A DNA stretch of 64,000 nucleotides from Rhodanobacter sp. ANJX3 (GTDB lineage: Bacteria; Pseudomonadota; Gammaproteobacteria; Xanthomonadales; Rhodanobacteraceae): positions 62,001-126,000 of the forward strand of contig NZ_JACHCM010000003.1 of NCBI RefSeq assembly GCF_014200755.1, in the 5' to 3' direction. Position numbers and translations under genes: made by a program. This document shows, piece by piece, positions 1-11,816 of the stretch (position 1 is the first letter of the stretch; every line of letters starts with the position of its first letter). Below the pieces are notes generated by a model. That model was not told the DNA's origin and ran no database searches. It saw only the letters and a list, made by a program, of their open reading frames with translations.

Positions 1-2268
<2,268 letters not shown>

Positions 2269-2335
2269 TTAACGGATCAGACTAGCCCAGCGCGGCCCCG
2301 GCGCCAAGCCTTGACGCGCCAGGGGACCTGTACTT

Positions 2336-2986
2336 TCAAGTACTGGGACAGGCCGGCATCTGGCCGTTGACAAGCGATTGCGCAACCGCCGCGATCTGCG
2401 CGGCAAGCCGGCCGATCGCGCGCTGATGGCCCTGCACCAGCGCATCGTAGCCCGCACCCACCGTCTCGCTCACCCGGCTGTTACAGGACAGCGTGCCGCC
2501 CTGACCCTCGTTGGCTCCGTGCATCACTCGCACGCTCCAACTGGCATCGATCAGCGCATAGCTGCCGGGTAGCGAGTCGAAGCGGCGCACGTCCAGCTTG
2601 ATCCGCAGCCGCGGCTTGTCGTTGCCGGGCAAGGCGCTGACGTCCTGACTGTGCAGCTGGCGCGCCAGATCGGTCGACAGCGCACTGCGCAACTCGTCGC
2701 CCAGCGGCGCGATCCAGCGCTCGCCGTTGAGCAGCGCCACGCCCTGACTGCCATCGCGCACCACCAGCTGCGGCTGGTCGACCTGCGCCGGCACGGTGAC
2801 TGGCAGCAGTTCGAACGGCAGCGACGCCATGGCCGGGCTCGACGACGCGGTGTCGGAAGTCGGGTCGGTCGCCGGTGGAACCAGCGTGTAGTAGTGCAGC
2901 GGCGCCGAGGCGCAGCCGGCCAGCGTCAGTGCGATGCCCCAGCCAAGCAGGCGCTTGCTGTGATGAAAAAGGCCTGCACGAATCAT
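2336..2986 (-). CDS. pqiC: PqiC/YmbA-type outer-membrane lipoprotein
   Basis: 216-aa lipoprotein of the ABC-type transport auxiliary (DUF330/PqiC) family. The signal peptide ends in the lipobox LAGC at about residues 22-25, followed by the family-typical APLHYYTLVPP. PqiC anchors the PqiB tunnel at the outer membrane for intermembrane lipid transport. Its start codon overlaps the pqiB stop by 4 nt (2983-2986), so the two are translationally coupled. The length matches the family. The function is known from E. coli PqiABC and inferred here from order and motifs. Confidence 0.88.
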   Translation of the reverse strand: MIRAGLFHHSKRLLGWGIALTLAGCASAPLHYYTLVPPATDPTSDTASSSPAMASLPFELLPVTVPAQVDQPQLVVRDGSQGVALLNGERWIAPLGDELRSALSTDLARQLHSQDVSALPGNDKPRLRIKLDVRRFDSLPGSYALIDASWSVRVMHGANEGQGGTLSCNSRVSETVGAGYDALVQGHQRAIGRLAAQIAAVAQSLVNGQMPACPST

Positions 2987-4683
2987 GGCTTGCTCCCTTG
3001 CTGCGGTGAATGGGTTGGCGCGGGCGGTGCCGCCGCACGCTCCGGCTTGGCATCGGCGCCGCGGCCGCGGATAAGCGCTTCGGGGTGATCGCCCAGGTAA
3101 TCGATCAACACGCGGACCGAGCGCGCCGCGCGCTGCACTTCCTGCAAGGTCGTGCCCAGGTTCTGCTGCAGCGGCGAATCGCCGGACAGCGCGTCGCCCG
3201 CCGTGCTGACGGTTTTCTGCACACCCTTCATCGTGTTGTCGAGTTCGGGCAGGGTCTTGCCGTTAACCTGCTTCAGCGTCGCACTGAGGCCGGCCAGAGT
3301 CTGGTTGAGGTTGTTGCCGATCGCCTCGAACGGAATCTTGTCGATCTTGTCGACGATCTCCGCCGCCTGCTCCTGCAGCTTGTCGAAGCTGCCGGCCGCG
3401 GTCGGAATCACCAGCGGCCGGGCGTTCATGTCGAACGCCACCTTCGGCGCGTTCTTGACGAAGTCCATCGAGATATACAGCTGGCCGGTGAGCAGATTGC
3501 CGGTGCGCGCCTGCGCACGCAGGCCGTGGTCGACCAGCCGCCCCATCATCTGCGTCATGTCCGGATTTTCGCCGCGCGCCTTCACCAGCGCCTGCAGCTT
3601 GTCGTAGGCCGTGCCGAGCCGCTGCGGATAGACCACCGCACCGACGATCAGCGGGAACGTCTGCGTCTTGTCGTCATAGTCCAGGCGGACCGATACCACG
3701 TTGCCGATCTTCACACCGAGAAACTCCACCGGTGCATTGACGTCGAGGCCACGCATCGATTTCTCGAAGCGCATGCGGATGTAATGCGGCGTGCCGTCCG
3801 GCGGCGCCATCGCCGTGCCCTGATCGGCAAACAGCTGGAACTGCGCGTCCTGTGTTGCCGGCGTGCTGTCATGCGGCCCGGGTGGATCCTGAAATGCGAG
3901 ACCGCCGGCGACCACGGTCGCCAGCGATTCGGTATTGAGTTTCAGCCCATCTGCGCCGAGCGAGACATCCACGCCGCTGGCGTTCCAGAATCGCGTCGAG
4001 GTAGTCACGAACTTGTCGTTGGGACCATCGATAAAGATCTGCATCGACACGCCCTTGCCGTTTTCGTCCAGCCGGTACGACACCACGCGACCGACCTGGA
4101 TACGCCGGTAATACACCGGCGAGCCGATATCGAGCGAGCCCAGGTCATCACTGTGCAGCACGAAGCTTCGGCCGGGTGCCGAGTGATTGACGGCTGGCGG
4201 TGTCTCCAAACCCTTGAAGTCCTCCTGCGAGGTCTGCGAGTCGCCCACGTCGGCACCGATGAAGGCGCCGGACAGCAACGTGTCGATGCCAGACACGCCG
4301 CCGATGCCGATGCGCGGACGCACCACCCAGAACCGCGTGCCCTGCGTCGCGAAGCTCTTGGCACTCTTCTCCAGCGCCACGCTCACCTTGACGTGGGAGC
4401 GATCTTCGCTGAGCTCGATCTTGTCGACCTTGCCGATCACCACGTTCTTGTATTTCACCGGCGTCTTGCCGGCGTCCAGACCTTCGGCAGTCTGGAAGGT
4501 GATAACAATTTCCGGGCCGGCCTGCAGCACGCTGTTGACGATCAGCGATATGCCGATCACCGCCGCCAGCGCCGGCACCAGCCAGATCAGCGACGCGCTG
4601 AAACGTCGGCGGCGCTTGACCACCGGACGCGGCAGCTCGTCGCGCTCGGGCTTGTCCAGTTCGTTGCTGCTTTCGTCAGTCAT
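2983..4683 (-). CDS. pqiB: PqiB, MCE-domain intermembrane transport protein
   Basis: 566-aa protein with one N-terminal membrane helix (about residues 29-52) after a basic, proline-rich head. Three consecutive MCE (MlaD-like) domains follow, recognisable from repeats such as GKTPVKYKNVVIGKV, GSPVYYRRIQVGRV and NAPVEFLGVKIGNV, and then a C-terminal helical region (about 430-530). E. coli PqiB forms a hexameric syringe spanning the periplasm; 546 aa there, close to the length here. The start overlaps the upstream pqiA half by 8 nt and the end overlaps pqiC by 4 nt, so this is one operon. Confidence 0.93.
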   Translation of the reverse strand: MTDESSNELDKPERDELPRPVVKRRRRFSASLIWLVPALAAVIGISLIVNSVLQAGPEIVITFQTAEGLDAGKTPVKYKNVVIGKVDKIELSEDRSHVKVSVALEKSAKSFATQGTRFWVVRPRIGIGGVSGIDTLLSGAFIGADVGDSQTSQEDFKGLETPPAVNHSAPGRSFVLHSDDLGSLDIGSPVYYRRIQVGRVVSYRLDENGKGVSMQIFIDGPNDKFVTTSTRFWNASGVDVSLGADGLKLNTESLATVVAGGLAFQDPPGPHDSTPATQDAQFQLFADQGTAMAPPDGTPHYIRMRFEKSMRGLDVNAPVEFLGVKIGNVVSVRLDYDDKTQTFPLIVGAVVYPQRLGTAYDKLQALVKARGENPDMTQMMGRLVDHGLRAQARTGNLLTGQLYISMDFVKNAPKVAFDMNARPLVIPTAAGSFDKLQEQAAEIVDKIDKIPFEAIGNNLNQTLAGLSATLKQVNGKTLPELDNTMKGVQKTVSTAGDALSGDSPLQQNLGTTLQEVQRAARSVRVLIDYLGDHPEALIRGRGADAKPERAAAPPAPTHSPQQGSKP

Positions 4684-5305
4684 CGCTATCTCTGCTATCC
4701 CAAATAAGCCGTGGGTCGAAACTCATCGACGCCAGCATGGTCAATACCACGGTCAGGCCGAAAAAAATGACGCCGGGCAGCGGCTCTACCCGACTCAGCA
4801 CGTTGAAGCGCACCAGCGCCGACAGCAGCGCCACCACGAACACGTCCAGCATCGACCAGTAGCCGATGAACTCCACCAGCCGATACAGCCTGGCGCGCTG
4901 CACCTGAGCCCAGTCGGTGCGCATGTGACTGCTGATCAGCAAGGTGCCCAAGACCAGAAACTTCAACATCGGCACCAAGATGCTGGCGACAAAAACGATG
5001 ATCGCCAAATCCGCCGAGCCGTTGATCCACAGCTCCTTGACGCCGCTGAGGATGGTGTTGTCGTCCACGTCGTTGAGGCTGGCCGTACGCATGATCGGCA
5101 GAAAGTTGGCCGGCAGATACATCATGAAAGCCGCCAGCAGCAGCGCCCAGGTGCGCGCGTAAGTCGCCGGCTTGCGCCGATGCAGGGCCGAGCCGCAGCG
5201 CGGGCACGCCATATCGTCGGCGCCCTCCGGTGGCTGGCGGCAAACCAGCCGGCACACGTGGCAACCGATCAGCCCAAGGTCGGCCGCGCGTGGCAGCGCG
5301 CTCAT
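4676..5305 (-). CDS. pqiA: PqiA-like membrane protein, second (C-terminal) half
   Basis: 209-aa inner-membrane protein equivalent to one half of E. coli PqiA. It begins with a zinc-ribbon-like segment (CHVCRLVC and CPRCGSAL), followed by four predicted membrane helices (about residues 50-70, 95-120, 140-165, 175-195). The ATG at 5305 overlaps the stop of the upstream pqiA half in an ATGA (5302-5305). PqiA partners the MCE protein PqiB, which follows directly. E. coli PqiA is one chain of two such halves; here they are two genes. Confidence 0.88.
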   Translation of the reverse strand: MSALPRAADLGLIGCHVCRLVCRQPPEGADDMACPRCGSALHRRKPATYARTWALLLAAFMMYLPANFLPIMRTASLNDVDDNTILSGVKELWINGSADLAIIVFVASILVPMLKFLVLGTLLISSHMRTDWAQVQRARLYRLVEFIGYWSMLDVFVVALLSALVRFNVLSRVEPLPGVIFFGLTVVLTMLASMSFDPRLIWDSRDSDD

Positions 5306-5919
5306 CCCTCGTCCTTCATGCGCATGTTCCACAGCTCGCGCATGTCGACGCGGGCGAAAATGGTGATGAGCACGGTCAACACGGCGTACGCATAAATGCC
5401 CGGATCGGCCACCACGTCGAAATACACCTTGGCCTTGACGATCGCCACCAACGCACCGAGCACGAACACCTCGCTCATCGTCCACGGCCCGATGTAGTGC
5501 AGCGTCACCATGATCGGCACGAAGCCCGGCGCACAGCGCCGCTGCCGCGCAAACCAGAGCAACCAGCCGATCGACAGCATCTTGACCAGCGGAAAAAAGA
5601 ACAGCGTGGCAGCGGCCAGTACGGAGATGACCTGCGCATTGGACTGCCACATCGTGATAATGGCGCCCCACAATGTGGTGCTGCTGTGCCGACCGTTGAG
5701 GCCCAGCGTGACGATAGGCCAGAGGTTGGCCTGAACGAATACGATAAATGCCGTGAGCACCAGCGCCAGCATCGTATTGGGATTGAGGCTGTGGTAGTGC
5801 TCCAGCGTCGCCCCGCAACAGGCGCACTTGCCCACTTCGCCGCGCGTCATCGCGCGACGACGGTGAACCGTATCGCACTCTTCGCAGATCTGCAGCGCTT
5901 CCAGTGAGGTGGTGCTCAT
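5302..5919 (-). CDS. pqiA: PqiA-like membrane protein, first (N-terminal) half
   Basis: 205-aa inner-membrane protein, first gene of the pqi operon. The ATG at 5919 gives MSTTSLEALQICEECDTVH. Two Cys pairs (CEEC and CACC) form the rubredoxin-like metal site, followed by four membrane helices. The motif PIVTLGLNG and the closing ARVDMRELWNMR resemble the PqiA/YebS family. It is coupled by a 4-nt overlap to the second half. The longer open frame (to 6330) runs into the opposite-strand cnoX gene and lacks family similarity upstream of 5919, so the shorter start is used. Confidence 0.88.
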   Translation of the reverse strand: MSTTSLEALQICEECDTVHRRRAMTRGEVGKCACCGATLEHYHSLNPNTMLALVLTAFIVFVQANLWPIVTLGLNGRHSSTTLWGAIITMWQSNAQVISVLAAATLFFFPLVKMLSIGWLLWFARQRRCAPGFVPIMVTLHYIGPWTMSEVFVLGALVAIVKAKVYFDVVADPGIYAYAVLTVLITIFARVDMRELWNMRMKDEG

Positions 5920-6067
5920 GCGGTTACGGGCTTGCTCGGACAGGGCCAATGGTTGGATTCTCGCAAATCTGCGGCCCCGGCGCTGAACGTCAGGGAGCTT
6001 GTGCAGGCTTGATATGCTGGCACCTGCCCCGATCTGGCAAGCACCGGATCGCACTGTATCTATCCCG

Positions 6068-6946
6068 ATGGAAAATTCCGTGACTGAAAAAGCCGCCTCC
6101 CACGTCTTCGATGTAACCCAGCAAGGCTTCGAGGCCGAGGTCCTGCAGGCCTCGATGACCACACCCGTACTGGTGGATTTCTGGGCCGAATGGTGCGAGC
6201 CGTGCAAGACGCTGGGACCGATGCTGGAAAAGCTCGCCGCCGAATACAACGGCGCGTTCCGCCTCGGCAAGGTCGACGTGGAAGCGCAGCAGGAGCTGGC
6301 CGGCATGTTCGGCATCCGCAGCATTCCCACCGTGATGCTGGTGAAGGACGGCCAGGTGCTCGACGGCTTCGCCGGCGCGCTGCCGGAAAGCCAGCTGCGT
6401 GAATTCCTGTCGCGTCACGTGCAGCCGCTCGAAGCGCCGCCGGAAGCGGACGCCATCGACGAAGCTGCGCTGGAAACGCCCGAGCAGGCGATTGCCCGGC
6501 TGCAGCAGGCGATCGCCGCCGAGCCGGACAAAGCCGAACTGAAACTCGAGCTGGCGCTGGCGCTGATGCGCGGCGGCCAGGCCGACGCTGCCGAAGCCGA
6601 ACTCACCGCACTGCCGGCCAACCTCGCCATCGACGTACGCGCGCTGCGCCTGCGCAGCCAGCTCGATCTGGCCCACGCGCTCGAAGGCGCCCCTTCGCTG
6701 ACCGAACTGCGCCAGCGCGTCGCGGCCAATGCCAGCGACTGGGCGGCCCATGATCTGCTCGGCGTGCGCCTGCTGCTGGAGGATGACCCCGCCGCCGGGC
6801 TCGATGAATTTCTGCTCATCCTCAAGGGCGATCGCGAATGGAACGACAATCAGGCCAAGAAGCGCCTGCTCGCCGCATTCGCCACGCTCGACGATGCCGA
6901 ACTGGTCGGCCGCTACCGCCGCAAGATGGCCTCGCTGCTGTTTTGA
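6068..6946 (+). CDS. cnoX: CnoX/YbbN-type thioredoxin-like co-chaperone with TPR tail
   Basis: 292-aa cytoplasmic protein. The N-terminal thioredoxin fold carries the active-site motif WCEPCK (Cys43, Cys46), a CxxC variant with Glu replacing the usual Gly, and the cis-Pro loop SIPTVMLVKDG. The C-terminal 150 residues are alanine- and leucine-rich helical repeats (TPR-like) as in CnoX/YbbN, which protects substrates from oxidation and hands them to GroEL or DnaK. Two cysteines suggest redox activity as in Caulobacter CnoX, unlike the E. coli protein; that is inference. ATG 6068 is preferred over the upstream 5999 ATG; GTG 6080 is an alternative. Confidence 0.88.
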   Translation: MENSVTEKAASHVFDVTQQGFEAEVLQASMTTPVLVDFWAEWCEPCKTLGPMLEKLAAEYNGAFRLGKVDVEAQQELAGMFGIRSIPTVMLVKDGQVLDGFAGALPESQLREFLSRHVQPLEAPPEADAIDEAALETPEQAIARLQQAIAAEPDKAELKLELALALMRGGQADAAEAELTALPANLAIDVRALRLRSQLDLAHALEGAPSLTELRQRVAANASDWAAHDLLGVRLLLEDDPAAGLDEFLLILKGDREWNDNQAKKRLLAAFATLDDAELVGRYRRKMASLLF

Positions 6947-6980
6947 TGCGGCGCGCACGAAGGCATACGGAAACAGCCTG

Positions 6981-7433
6981 ATGAAATCGTCCACCTTCCG
7001 CCGCGCCATGAACCTCCGGCCGCCGTTTCTGTTCAACAGCATCCGAGTGCTGGGCATCAGCGACGATTACACCGAAGCGAAGGTCGTGCTGCGCCTGCGC
7101 CCGTGGAACCGCAACTACGTGCGCACTCAGTTCGGCGGCAACCTGTTTGCCATGACCGACCCGTTCTGGATGCTGCTGGTGATGCATCAGCTGGGCAACG
7201 ATTACATCGTCTGGGACAAGGCTGGCGCCATCGACTTTGTGGCACCCGGTCGCGAGGACGTCTACGCGCACTTCAAGCTCGAGCCGACCATAGTCGACCA
7301 GTTGCGCACCCGTGCCGCTGGCGGTGACAAAGTGCTGCACTGGTTCGAAACCCAGATCAAAACCGCTGCCGGCGAAGTCGTTGCCGTCGTACGCAAGCAG
7401 ATCTATGTTCGGTTAAAACCCAAGGCGCGCTGA
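6981..7433 (+). CDS. DUF4442 hotdog-fold (thioesterase-like) protein
   Basis: 150-aa protein of the DUF4442 family, which is related to hotdog-fold thioesterases; substrate unknown. Recognisable features are the N-terminal MNLRPPF, the central helix around TQFGGNLFAMTDPFWMLL and the C-terminal beta-rich KQIYVRLKPKAR. It begins 34 nt after cnoX in the same direction, so cotranscription is possible. A decayed second copy of this gene lies beyond the next gene, at about 9596-9714. Confidence 0.8.
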   Translation: MKSSTFRRAMNLRPPFLFNSIRVLGISDDYTEAKVVLRLRPWNRNYVRTQFGGNLFAMTDPFWMLLVMHQLGNDYIVWDKAGAIDFVAPGREDVYAHFKLEPTIVDQLRTRAAGGDKVLHWFETQIKTAAGEVVAVVRKQIYVRLKPKAR

Positions 7434-7500
7434 ATCGCCTCACTGCGCCGCACGACAGCGCAGGTCGTCAGCCCCCTCCTGTTCAGAGGGCTGGCGCCAC

Positions 7501-9414
7501 TCAGGCCAATTTAAAGCCGGAAATCACCTCCCGCAGCTGCGCCGCCTGTTCGTTCATCAGCTTGGCTGCCGCGGCGGCCTCCTCGACCAGGGCGGCATTT
7601 TGCTGCGTCGTGTTGTCGATCTGGGTCACTGCGCTGTTGATCTGATCGATTCCCTGGCTCTGCTCGCGACTGGCCTGCATGATCTCGGATATGAGCGTCG
7701 CCATGCCGCTGACGCCGCCATGAAGGGCGTCATTGGCGGTACGCGTCTCGTTGACCAGCCGGGTGCCGACGTCCACGTTTTCGACCGACTCGGTGGTCAG
7801 CCGCTTGATGTCCTTGGCCGCCAACGCCGAACTTTGCGCCAGTCGCCGAACTTCCTCCGCCACGACGGCGAAGCCCCTGCCCTGCTCGCCAGCCCTTGCC
7901 GCCTCGACCGCGGCGTTGAGCGCCAGCAGATTGGTCTGGAAGGCGATGCCGTCGATCACGCCCGTGATATCGGCAACCTTTCGCGACGATTCGTTGATGG
8001 CGGTCATGGTCTCCAGCATCCTCGCGCCGCTCTCGGCGCTGCTGACCGACATCTTCGATACCTCGCCGGCCATGATGTTGGCCTGGCTGGCGTTTTCCGC
8101 ATTGTGCTTGACCGTGGCCGCCAGTTCCTCCATGGAGGCAGCCGTCTCTTCGAGCGAACTGGCCTGCGTCTCGGTCCGCGCCGAAAGCTCCAGATTGCCA
8201 TCGGCTAGCTGCCGCGTGGTCGCAGCGATCGCCAACGCGCCACTTTGCACTTGCAGCAGCATGGCCTGCAGGCGCGCGATAAAATGATTGAAGCTTTCGA
8301 CCACGGCGTTGAATTCGCTGCCCTGCCCCAACGGCAGGCGTCGGGTAAGGTCGGCGTCGCCACTGGACAGCTCGTCGATATTTGCCTTGAGCAAGCTAAA
8401 GCGGCGTGTCAACAGATTGATTCCGAACACCAGCAGCGCCAGCAGCAGCGCGGCCATCGGCAGTTGTACCAGGCCAAGTTTGTACAGGATCCGGTCGCTG
8501 TTGACGGTCAGCAGCCGGTCGTCCATGCCAGTCACCAGCCACCATGGACTGCCCTCGATCGGACGCATCGTCAGCGTATAGTTTTGACCATCGACCTGAT
8601 AGGCCTGCTCCAGCGGCTGGTTCTGCGCGAGCCGGGGTAGCACGGACTGGATGGCCGCGAACATCGGCGCCTGTCCTGCCACGTCGGCCACATTCTTCAG
8701 CACGATGGGATCCTTGACCAGACTGCTGTTGCTGACGATTTTGCCGTCCGCCTCGACGATCAGCACCTGGCCATGGATGCGCTTCTCCATATCGGCAACC
8801 AGGGTATTGAAAAAGCCGAGGGTCAGATCGATGGTGGAAACACCGTAGATCTTGTCATCCTTGTAGATGACCATCGCGCAGTTGGTCCGCGGCTGGTCGC
8901 TGGCATCGTCCTTGTAGGCCTTGGCCCAGGGGCAGTGACCTCTGGGCGCATGCAGGCCGGCAAGGTACCAGGGCTGCTCGTAGTATTTGAGCGCTGCCGG
9001 CGTATTCCAGTGGGTATTGATCGCCAGCGCCTGGTCCGTGCCGCGTGCGTAGAACGTGCTGTCCCGCTCCAGTTTCGGATCGCGCTGGTAGGGCAGCGGC
9101 CATATGCCGCCGCCGAACACGTTCGTGTCGCCGTATTGATTGAGCAAACCGGGCAGCAGATGATCGATGCTGCCGCTGTCCATCAGCGGGACGGCCTCGG
9201 TGATGGCGCGCGACTGCGCCTCGATCTGGGTCATTTTGCCCTTGATCGTGTTGCTGATGGTTTCGACATGGCCGGCCACTACCTGAGCTTCTTCCTTGCG
9301 TAGTTCCGGCGTCACATAAATCTGTATGACCGCTACGGTCATCACCACCATCACAACAAAAAAGGCCGTAACGAAAAGCGAGTAGCGAGCTTTTATCGAT
9401 TTTGCGAAATGCAT
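7501..9414 (-). CDS. Methyl-accepting chemotaxis protein with periplasmic Cache-type sensor
   Basis: 637-aa transmembrane chemoreceptor starting [16 protein letters not shown]1 is at about residues 11-33. A large periplasmic domain (about 34-280) resembles a double-Cache sensor, TM2 is at about 290-310, then HAMP, then the coiled-coil signalling domain with the conserved tip [20 protein letters not shown]. It signals to CheA/CheW; the ligand cannot be told from sequence. An upstream in-frame start at 9498 exists, but 9414 gives the normal basic N-terminus directly before TM1. No C-terminal CheR-binding pentapeptide is visible. Confidence 0.93.
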   Translation of the reverse strand: MHFAKSIKARYSLFVTAFFVVMVVMTVAVIQIYVTPELRKEEAQVVAGHVETISNTIKGKMTQIEAQSRAITEAVPLMDSGSIDHLLPGLLNQYGDTNVFGGGIWPLPYQRDPKLERDSTFYARGTDQALAINTHWNTPAALKYYEQPWYLAGLHAPRGHCPWAKAYKDDASDQPRTNCAMVIYKDDKIYGVSTIDLTLGFFNTLVADMEKRIHGQVLIVEADGKIVSNSSLVKDPIVLKNVADVAGQAPMFAAIQSVLPRLAQNQPLEQAYQVDGQNYTLTMRPIEGSPWWLVTGMDDRLLTVNSDRILYKLGLVQLPMAALLLALLVFGINLLTRRFSLLKANIDELSSGDADLTRRLPLGQGSEFNAVVESFNHFIARLQAMLLQVQSGALAIAATTRQLADGNLELSARTETQASSLEETAASMEELAATVKHNAENASQANIMAGEVSKMSVSSAESGARMLETMTAINESSRKVADITGVIDGIAFQTNLLALNAAVEAARAGEQGRGFAVVAEEVRRLAQSSALAAKDIKRLTTESVENVDVGTRLVNETRTANDALHGGVSGMATLISEIMQASREQSQGIDQINSAVTQIDNTTQQNAALVEEAAAAAKLMNEQAAQLREVISGFKLA

Positions 9415-9595
9415 GTCTATCGCTCTTCTAAAGAAAGCCAGGTATGGGGCTCGGCAAAAGCGATATCGGCACGAATGGGATTTCCTTAACTCGGACAACC
9501 ACGAAGCACCATGCTGGACTGCGACGTGGGCATGGCCTGGGGGCTTGGCGACCGCCGCTGTTTACCTGTCGGCAAAAGAAGGTTGATTTCCACGT

Positions 9596-9714
9596 CGCAC
9601 TCCGTTTGACGGCAACCTATTCGGCTCGACACCGAGGCGGTCACGGCGTCGGGCGAAGCGATCGCCTGGGTGCGCAGGCAGGTTTATGTGCGGCTGAAGC
9701 CCAAGGCGCGTTGA
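9596..9714 (+). pseudogene. Internally deleted remnant of a second DUF4442 gene
   Basis: The last 29 codons before TGA 9712-9714 read LDTEAVTASGEAIAWVRRQ followed by VYVRLKPKAR, matching the end of the DUF4442 protein at 6981-7433 (TAAGEVVAVVRKQIYVRLKP). Just upstream, bases 9598-9628 match the part of that gene encoding RTQFGGNLFA, out of frame, with everything between deleted. This is therefore a duplicate that lost its middle. The chemoreceptor gene now sits between the two copies. Confidence 0.7.
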
Positions 9715-9762
9715 GTCAACCGCCAAACCGTTACGTCATTATCTTGATCTTGCGGGGCGCAC

Positions 9763-10419
9763 TCACTCGCGCTCGAAGCGCGCAATGTCTTCTGCCGCAG
9801 CCTGCGCTCTGCGAATGCCGGCGCCGGTGGCGCTGTTGTCCAGGCGCAAACCCAGCGCGGTGCGCTGCGGACGGTGCGCCCAACGGTAAAACCATCCTGT
9901 GCCGAGCAATCCGAGCGCGCCGACGGCCAACTGGATCCAGATCACCTGCGGTGCGGTCTGCAGGATCGCGCCGTGCGACGCCACCACCAGCAGAGGCGCC
10001 GTCAAAAACCACCACGGAAGGCCAACTACGCAGGCGCCGCCAACCACATAGATTTTTCGCAGCGTCAGCAGCTGCCTCTGAATGGTGATGACGGGCGCGC
10101 CGAAGTCGATGCGCGCAATCTGCGCCTGCACCATCGCCCCGACGATGATCATGCCCAGAAAATAGGCGTGCAATAGAAGCCCGGCAATCGCTACGGCCGA
10201 TTGATCGCGATGCGCGACCCACATGGGAACGAACAACAGCAACCCGACGACGCCGATCGCCATTTGCAAACCCTGACCCCACACCAGCGGTCGCAATCCG
10301 CGACGTGCCTTGTCCGCCCGTGAATCACGGAATGTCTGCACATGCAACGCATAGTGCTGCTCGATCCGTCGGTCGAGGTTCTGCCAGGCCTGCTTCATCT
10401 CATCGAGTTCCATGGTCAT
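9763..10419 (-). CDS. Four-helix membrane protein paired with an ECF sigma factor
   Basis: 218-aa protein whose N-terminal 45 residues are soluble (MTMELDEMKQAWQNLDRRIE). Four hydrophobic segments follow, at about residues 50-70, 75-100, 125-150 and 160-180. The ATG overlaps the sigma-factor stop by 4 nt (10416-10419), indicating translational coupling. Genes in this position often encode anti-sigma factors, and the N-terminal helix could be the sigma-binding part, but no zinc-binding HxxxCxxC motif is present. I do not recognise a named family. A second in-frame ATG lies at 10413. Confidence 0.75.
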   Translation of the reverse strand: MTMELDEMKQAWQNLDRRIEQHYALHVQTFRDSRADKARRGLRPLVWGQGLQMAIGVVGLLLFVPMWVAHRDQSAVAIAGLLLHAYFLGMIIVGAMVQAQIARIDFGAPVITIQRQLLTLRKIYVVGGACVVGLPWWFLTAPLLVVASHGAILQTAPQVIWIQLAVGALGLLGTGWFYRWAHRPQRTALGLRLDNSATGAGIRRAQAAAEDIARFERE

Positions 10420-10943
10420 GCTCCAGTGACTGCTACGCCGGTCATCTGCGCGCGCAGCTTTTGTTTGATGCGACTGATCTTGGTCGCCACATTGGTTTCG
10501 CTGATGCCGAGTACGTCCGCCATTTCGGTGTAACTGCGATCTTCGAGATACAGCAGAATCAGCGCGCGATTGAGCTCATCGAGCTGGCCGATAAAGGCAT
10601 ACAACGCGGTCAGCCGCTCGTCGGGTTCCGCGATGGTTTCGCCACCGCCGACCGTTTCCAGATGGCGCGCCTCCAGCGGTTCGAAACGCTCGCCGTCGGA
10701 CCAGCGCGCGCGCCGCGCCTGCGAAATCGCCACGTTGAGCGCGATCCGATACGTCCAGGTGGAAAATTTCGCCCGCGCCTCGTCGTAGCTGCCGAACGAG
10801 CGCCACAGCTGCGCGCTGATTTCCTGCATCAGGTCGTCGCGATCGACCACGCTGCGGCTGTAAAGGGCCGCCACCTTGAACACGATGCCACGATGTTGCT
10901 GCAGCAGATGTTCGAAGCGTTGCTGATGCTGTCTGGCGGTCAT
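10416..10943 (-). CDS. ECF-family RNA polymerase sigma factor
   Basis: 175-aa sigma-70 family protein. Region 2 spans about residues 15-85 (DDLMQEISAQLWRSFGSYD, then FSTWTYRIALNVA). Region 4 spans about 115-165 with the helix-turn-helix YTEMADVLGISETNVATKI. The ATG at 10943 gives MTARQHQQRFEHLL, the usual ECF beginning; the longer frame to 11075 has no family-like sequence. It is followed by a membrane protein overlapping by 4 nt that probably controls it. Target promoters are unknown. Confidence 0.9.
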   Translation of the reverse strand: MTARQHQQRFEHLLQQHRGIVFKVAALYSRSVVDRDDLMQEISAQLWRSFGSYDEARAKFSTWTYRIALNVAISQARRARWSDGERFEPLEARHLETVGGGETIAEPDERLTALYAFIGQLDELNRALILLYLEDRSYTEMADVLGISETNVATKISRIKQKLRAQMTGVAVTGA

Positions 10944-11138
10944 AGACGCAGTGGTTTCCCCAAGGTTCCATCCATGATTCGCACGCGCGCAGAAAAAATC
11001 ACAGCACACGACAGGCCTATCGACCGGGCACAGGCTTGCCGCACAGTTCGAGCGATTGATCGCACAGCGAACCAACAGCGGTTACCGCGCGCGCAGCTCG
11101 CCTACAATGATGGCGTCCCCGCCCAACAGAATCCTTCG

Positions 11139-11816
11139 ATGCCCCCTCTGCGCGTCAAACGCTACCTGATCACCGGTCTGCTGACCTTTATTCCGCTCTG
11201 GGTGACCTGGCTGGTATTCAAATTCGTACTGAGTCTGCTGGCCGGCATCGGTGCACCGATGGTTACCGCCCTGCTCGGCGCGCTGGCACTGGTCGCGCCC
11301 AATGCCGCCGCGGCGCTGAATGCGGATTGGCTGGTTTTCATCATTGCACTGCTGATCACCCTGGCCGCGCTTTATCTGCTGGGTTTTGTCGCCAACCGGG
11401 TGATCGGCCAGCGCTTCATCAACGCCTTCGACGGCCTGCTGGCGCGCATTCCAGTAGTGCAGACCATTTATGGCGGCACTAAAAAATTGATGGCGGTGCT
11501 GCAGAACAAGCCCTCCGGCGTGCAGCGCGTGGTACTGGTGGAATTTCCCCGGCGCGGCATGAAGGTCGTGGGGTTCGTCACCCGGGTCATGCACGAGGAC
11601 GGCGGCCGCCGCGAAATGGCCTCGGTCTTCATCCCGACCACGCCCAACCCGACCGGTGGCTATCTGGTGGTGGTGCCGTTGGACGAGCTGACGCCGACCG
11701 ACTGGACGATGGATCAGGCGATGGCGTTCATCATTTCCGGCGGCGCGGTGGCGCCCGACACGCTGCCCGCTTCGCCGACAGCGCTCGCCGATCGCCTTGA
11801 CGGAGATCGCCCATGA
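11139..11816 (+). CDS. DUF502-family membrane protein
   Basis: 225-aa inner-membrane protein of the DUF502 family. It has two membrane helices, at about residues 10-35 and 65-90, and the family motifs RIPVVQTIYGGTKKL and VFIPTTPNPTGGYLVVVP. Plant members (LCV/COV) act in vascular patterning; the bacterial function is unknown. The ATG at 11139 fits the family start MPPLRVKRYLITG. Its end overlaps the following peptidase gene by 4 nt. The gene is commonly found near aspS in this group, but aspS is not seen here. Confidence 0.88.
   Translation: MPPLRVKRYLITGLLTFIPLWVTWLVFKFVLSLLAGIGAPMVTALLGALALVAPNAAAALNADWLVFIIALLITLAALYLLGFVANRVIGQRFINAFDGLLARIPVVQTIYGGTKKLMAVLQNKPSGVQRVVLVEFPRRGMKVVGFVTRVMHEDGGRREMASVFIPTTPNPTGGYLVVVPLDELTPTDWTMDQAMAFIISGGAVAPDTLPASPTALADRLDGDRP

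Noticed and set aside
3010-4707. 565-codon plus-strand open frame over pqiB
   Set aside because: Antisense shadow of pqiB with no domain signature; the pqi operon on the other strand is clearly real.
7466-7492. Possible terminator after the DUF4442 gene
   Set aside because: The CAGCCC/GGGCTG pairing is short with a long loop and no T run; too weak to list.
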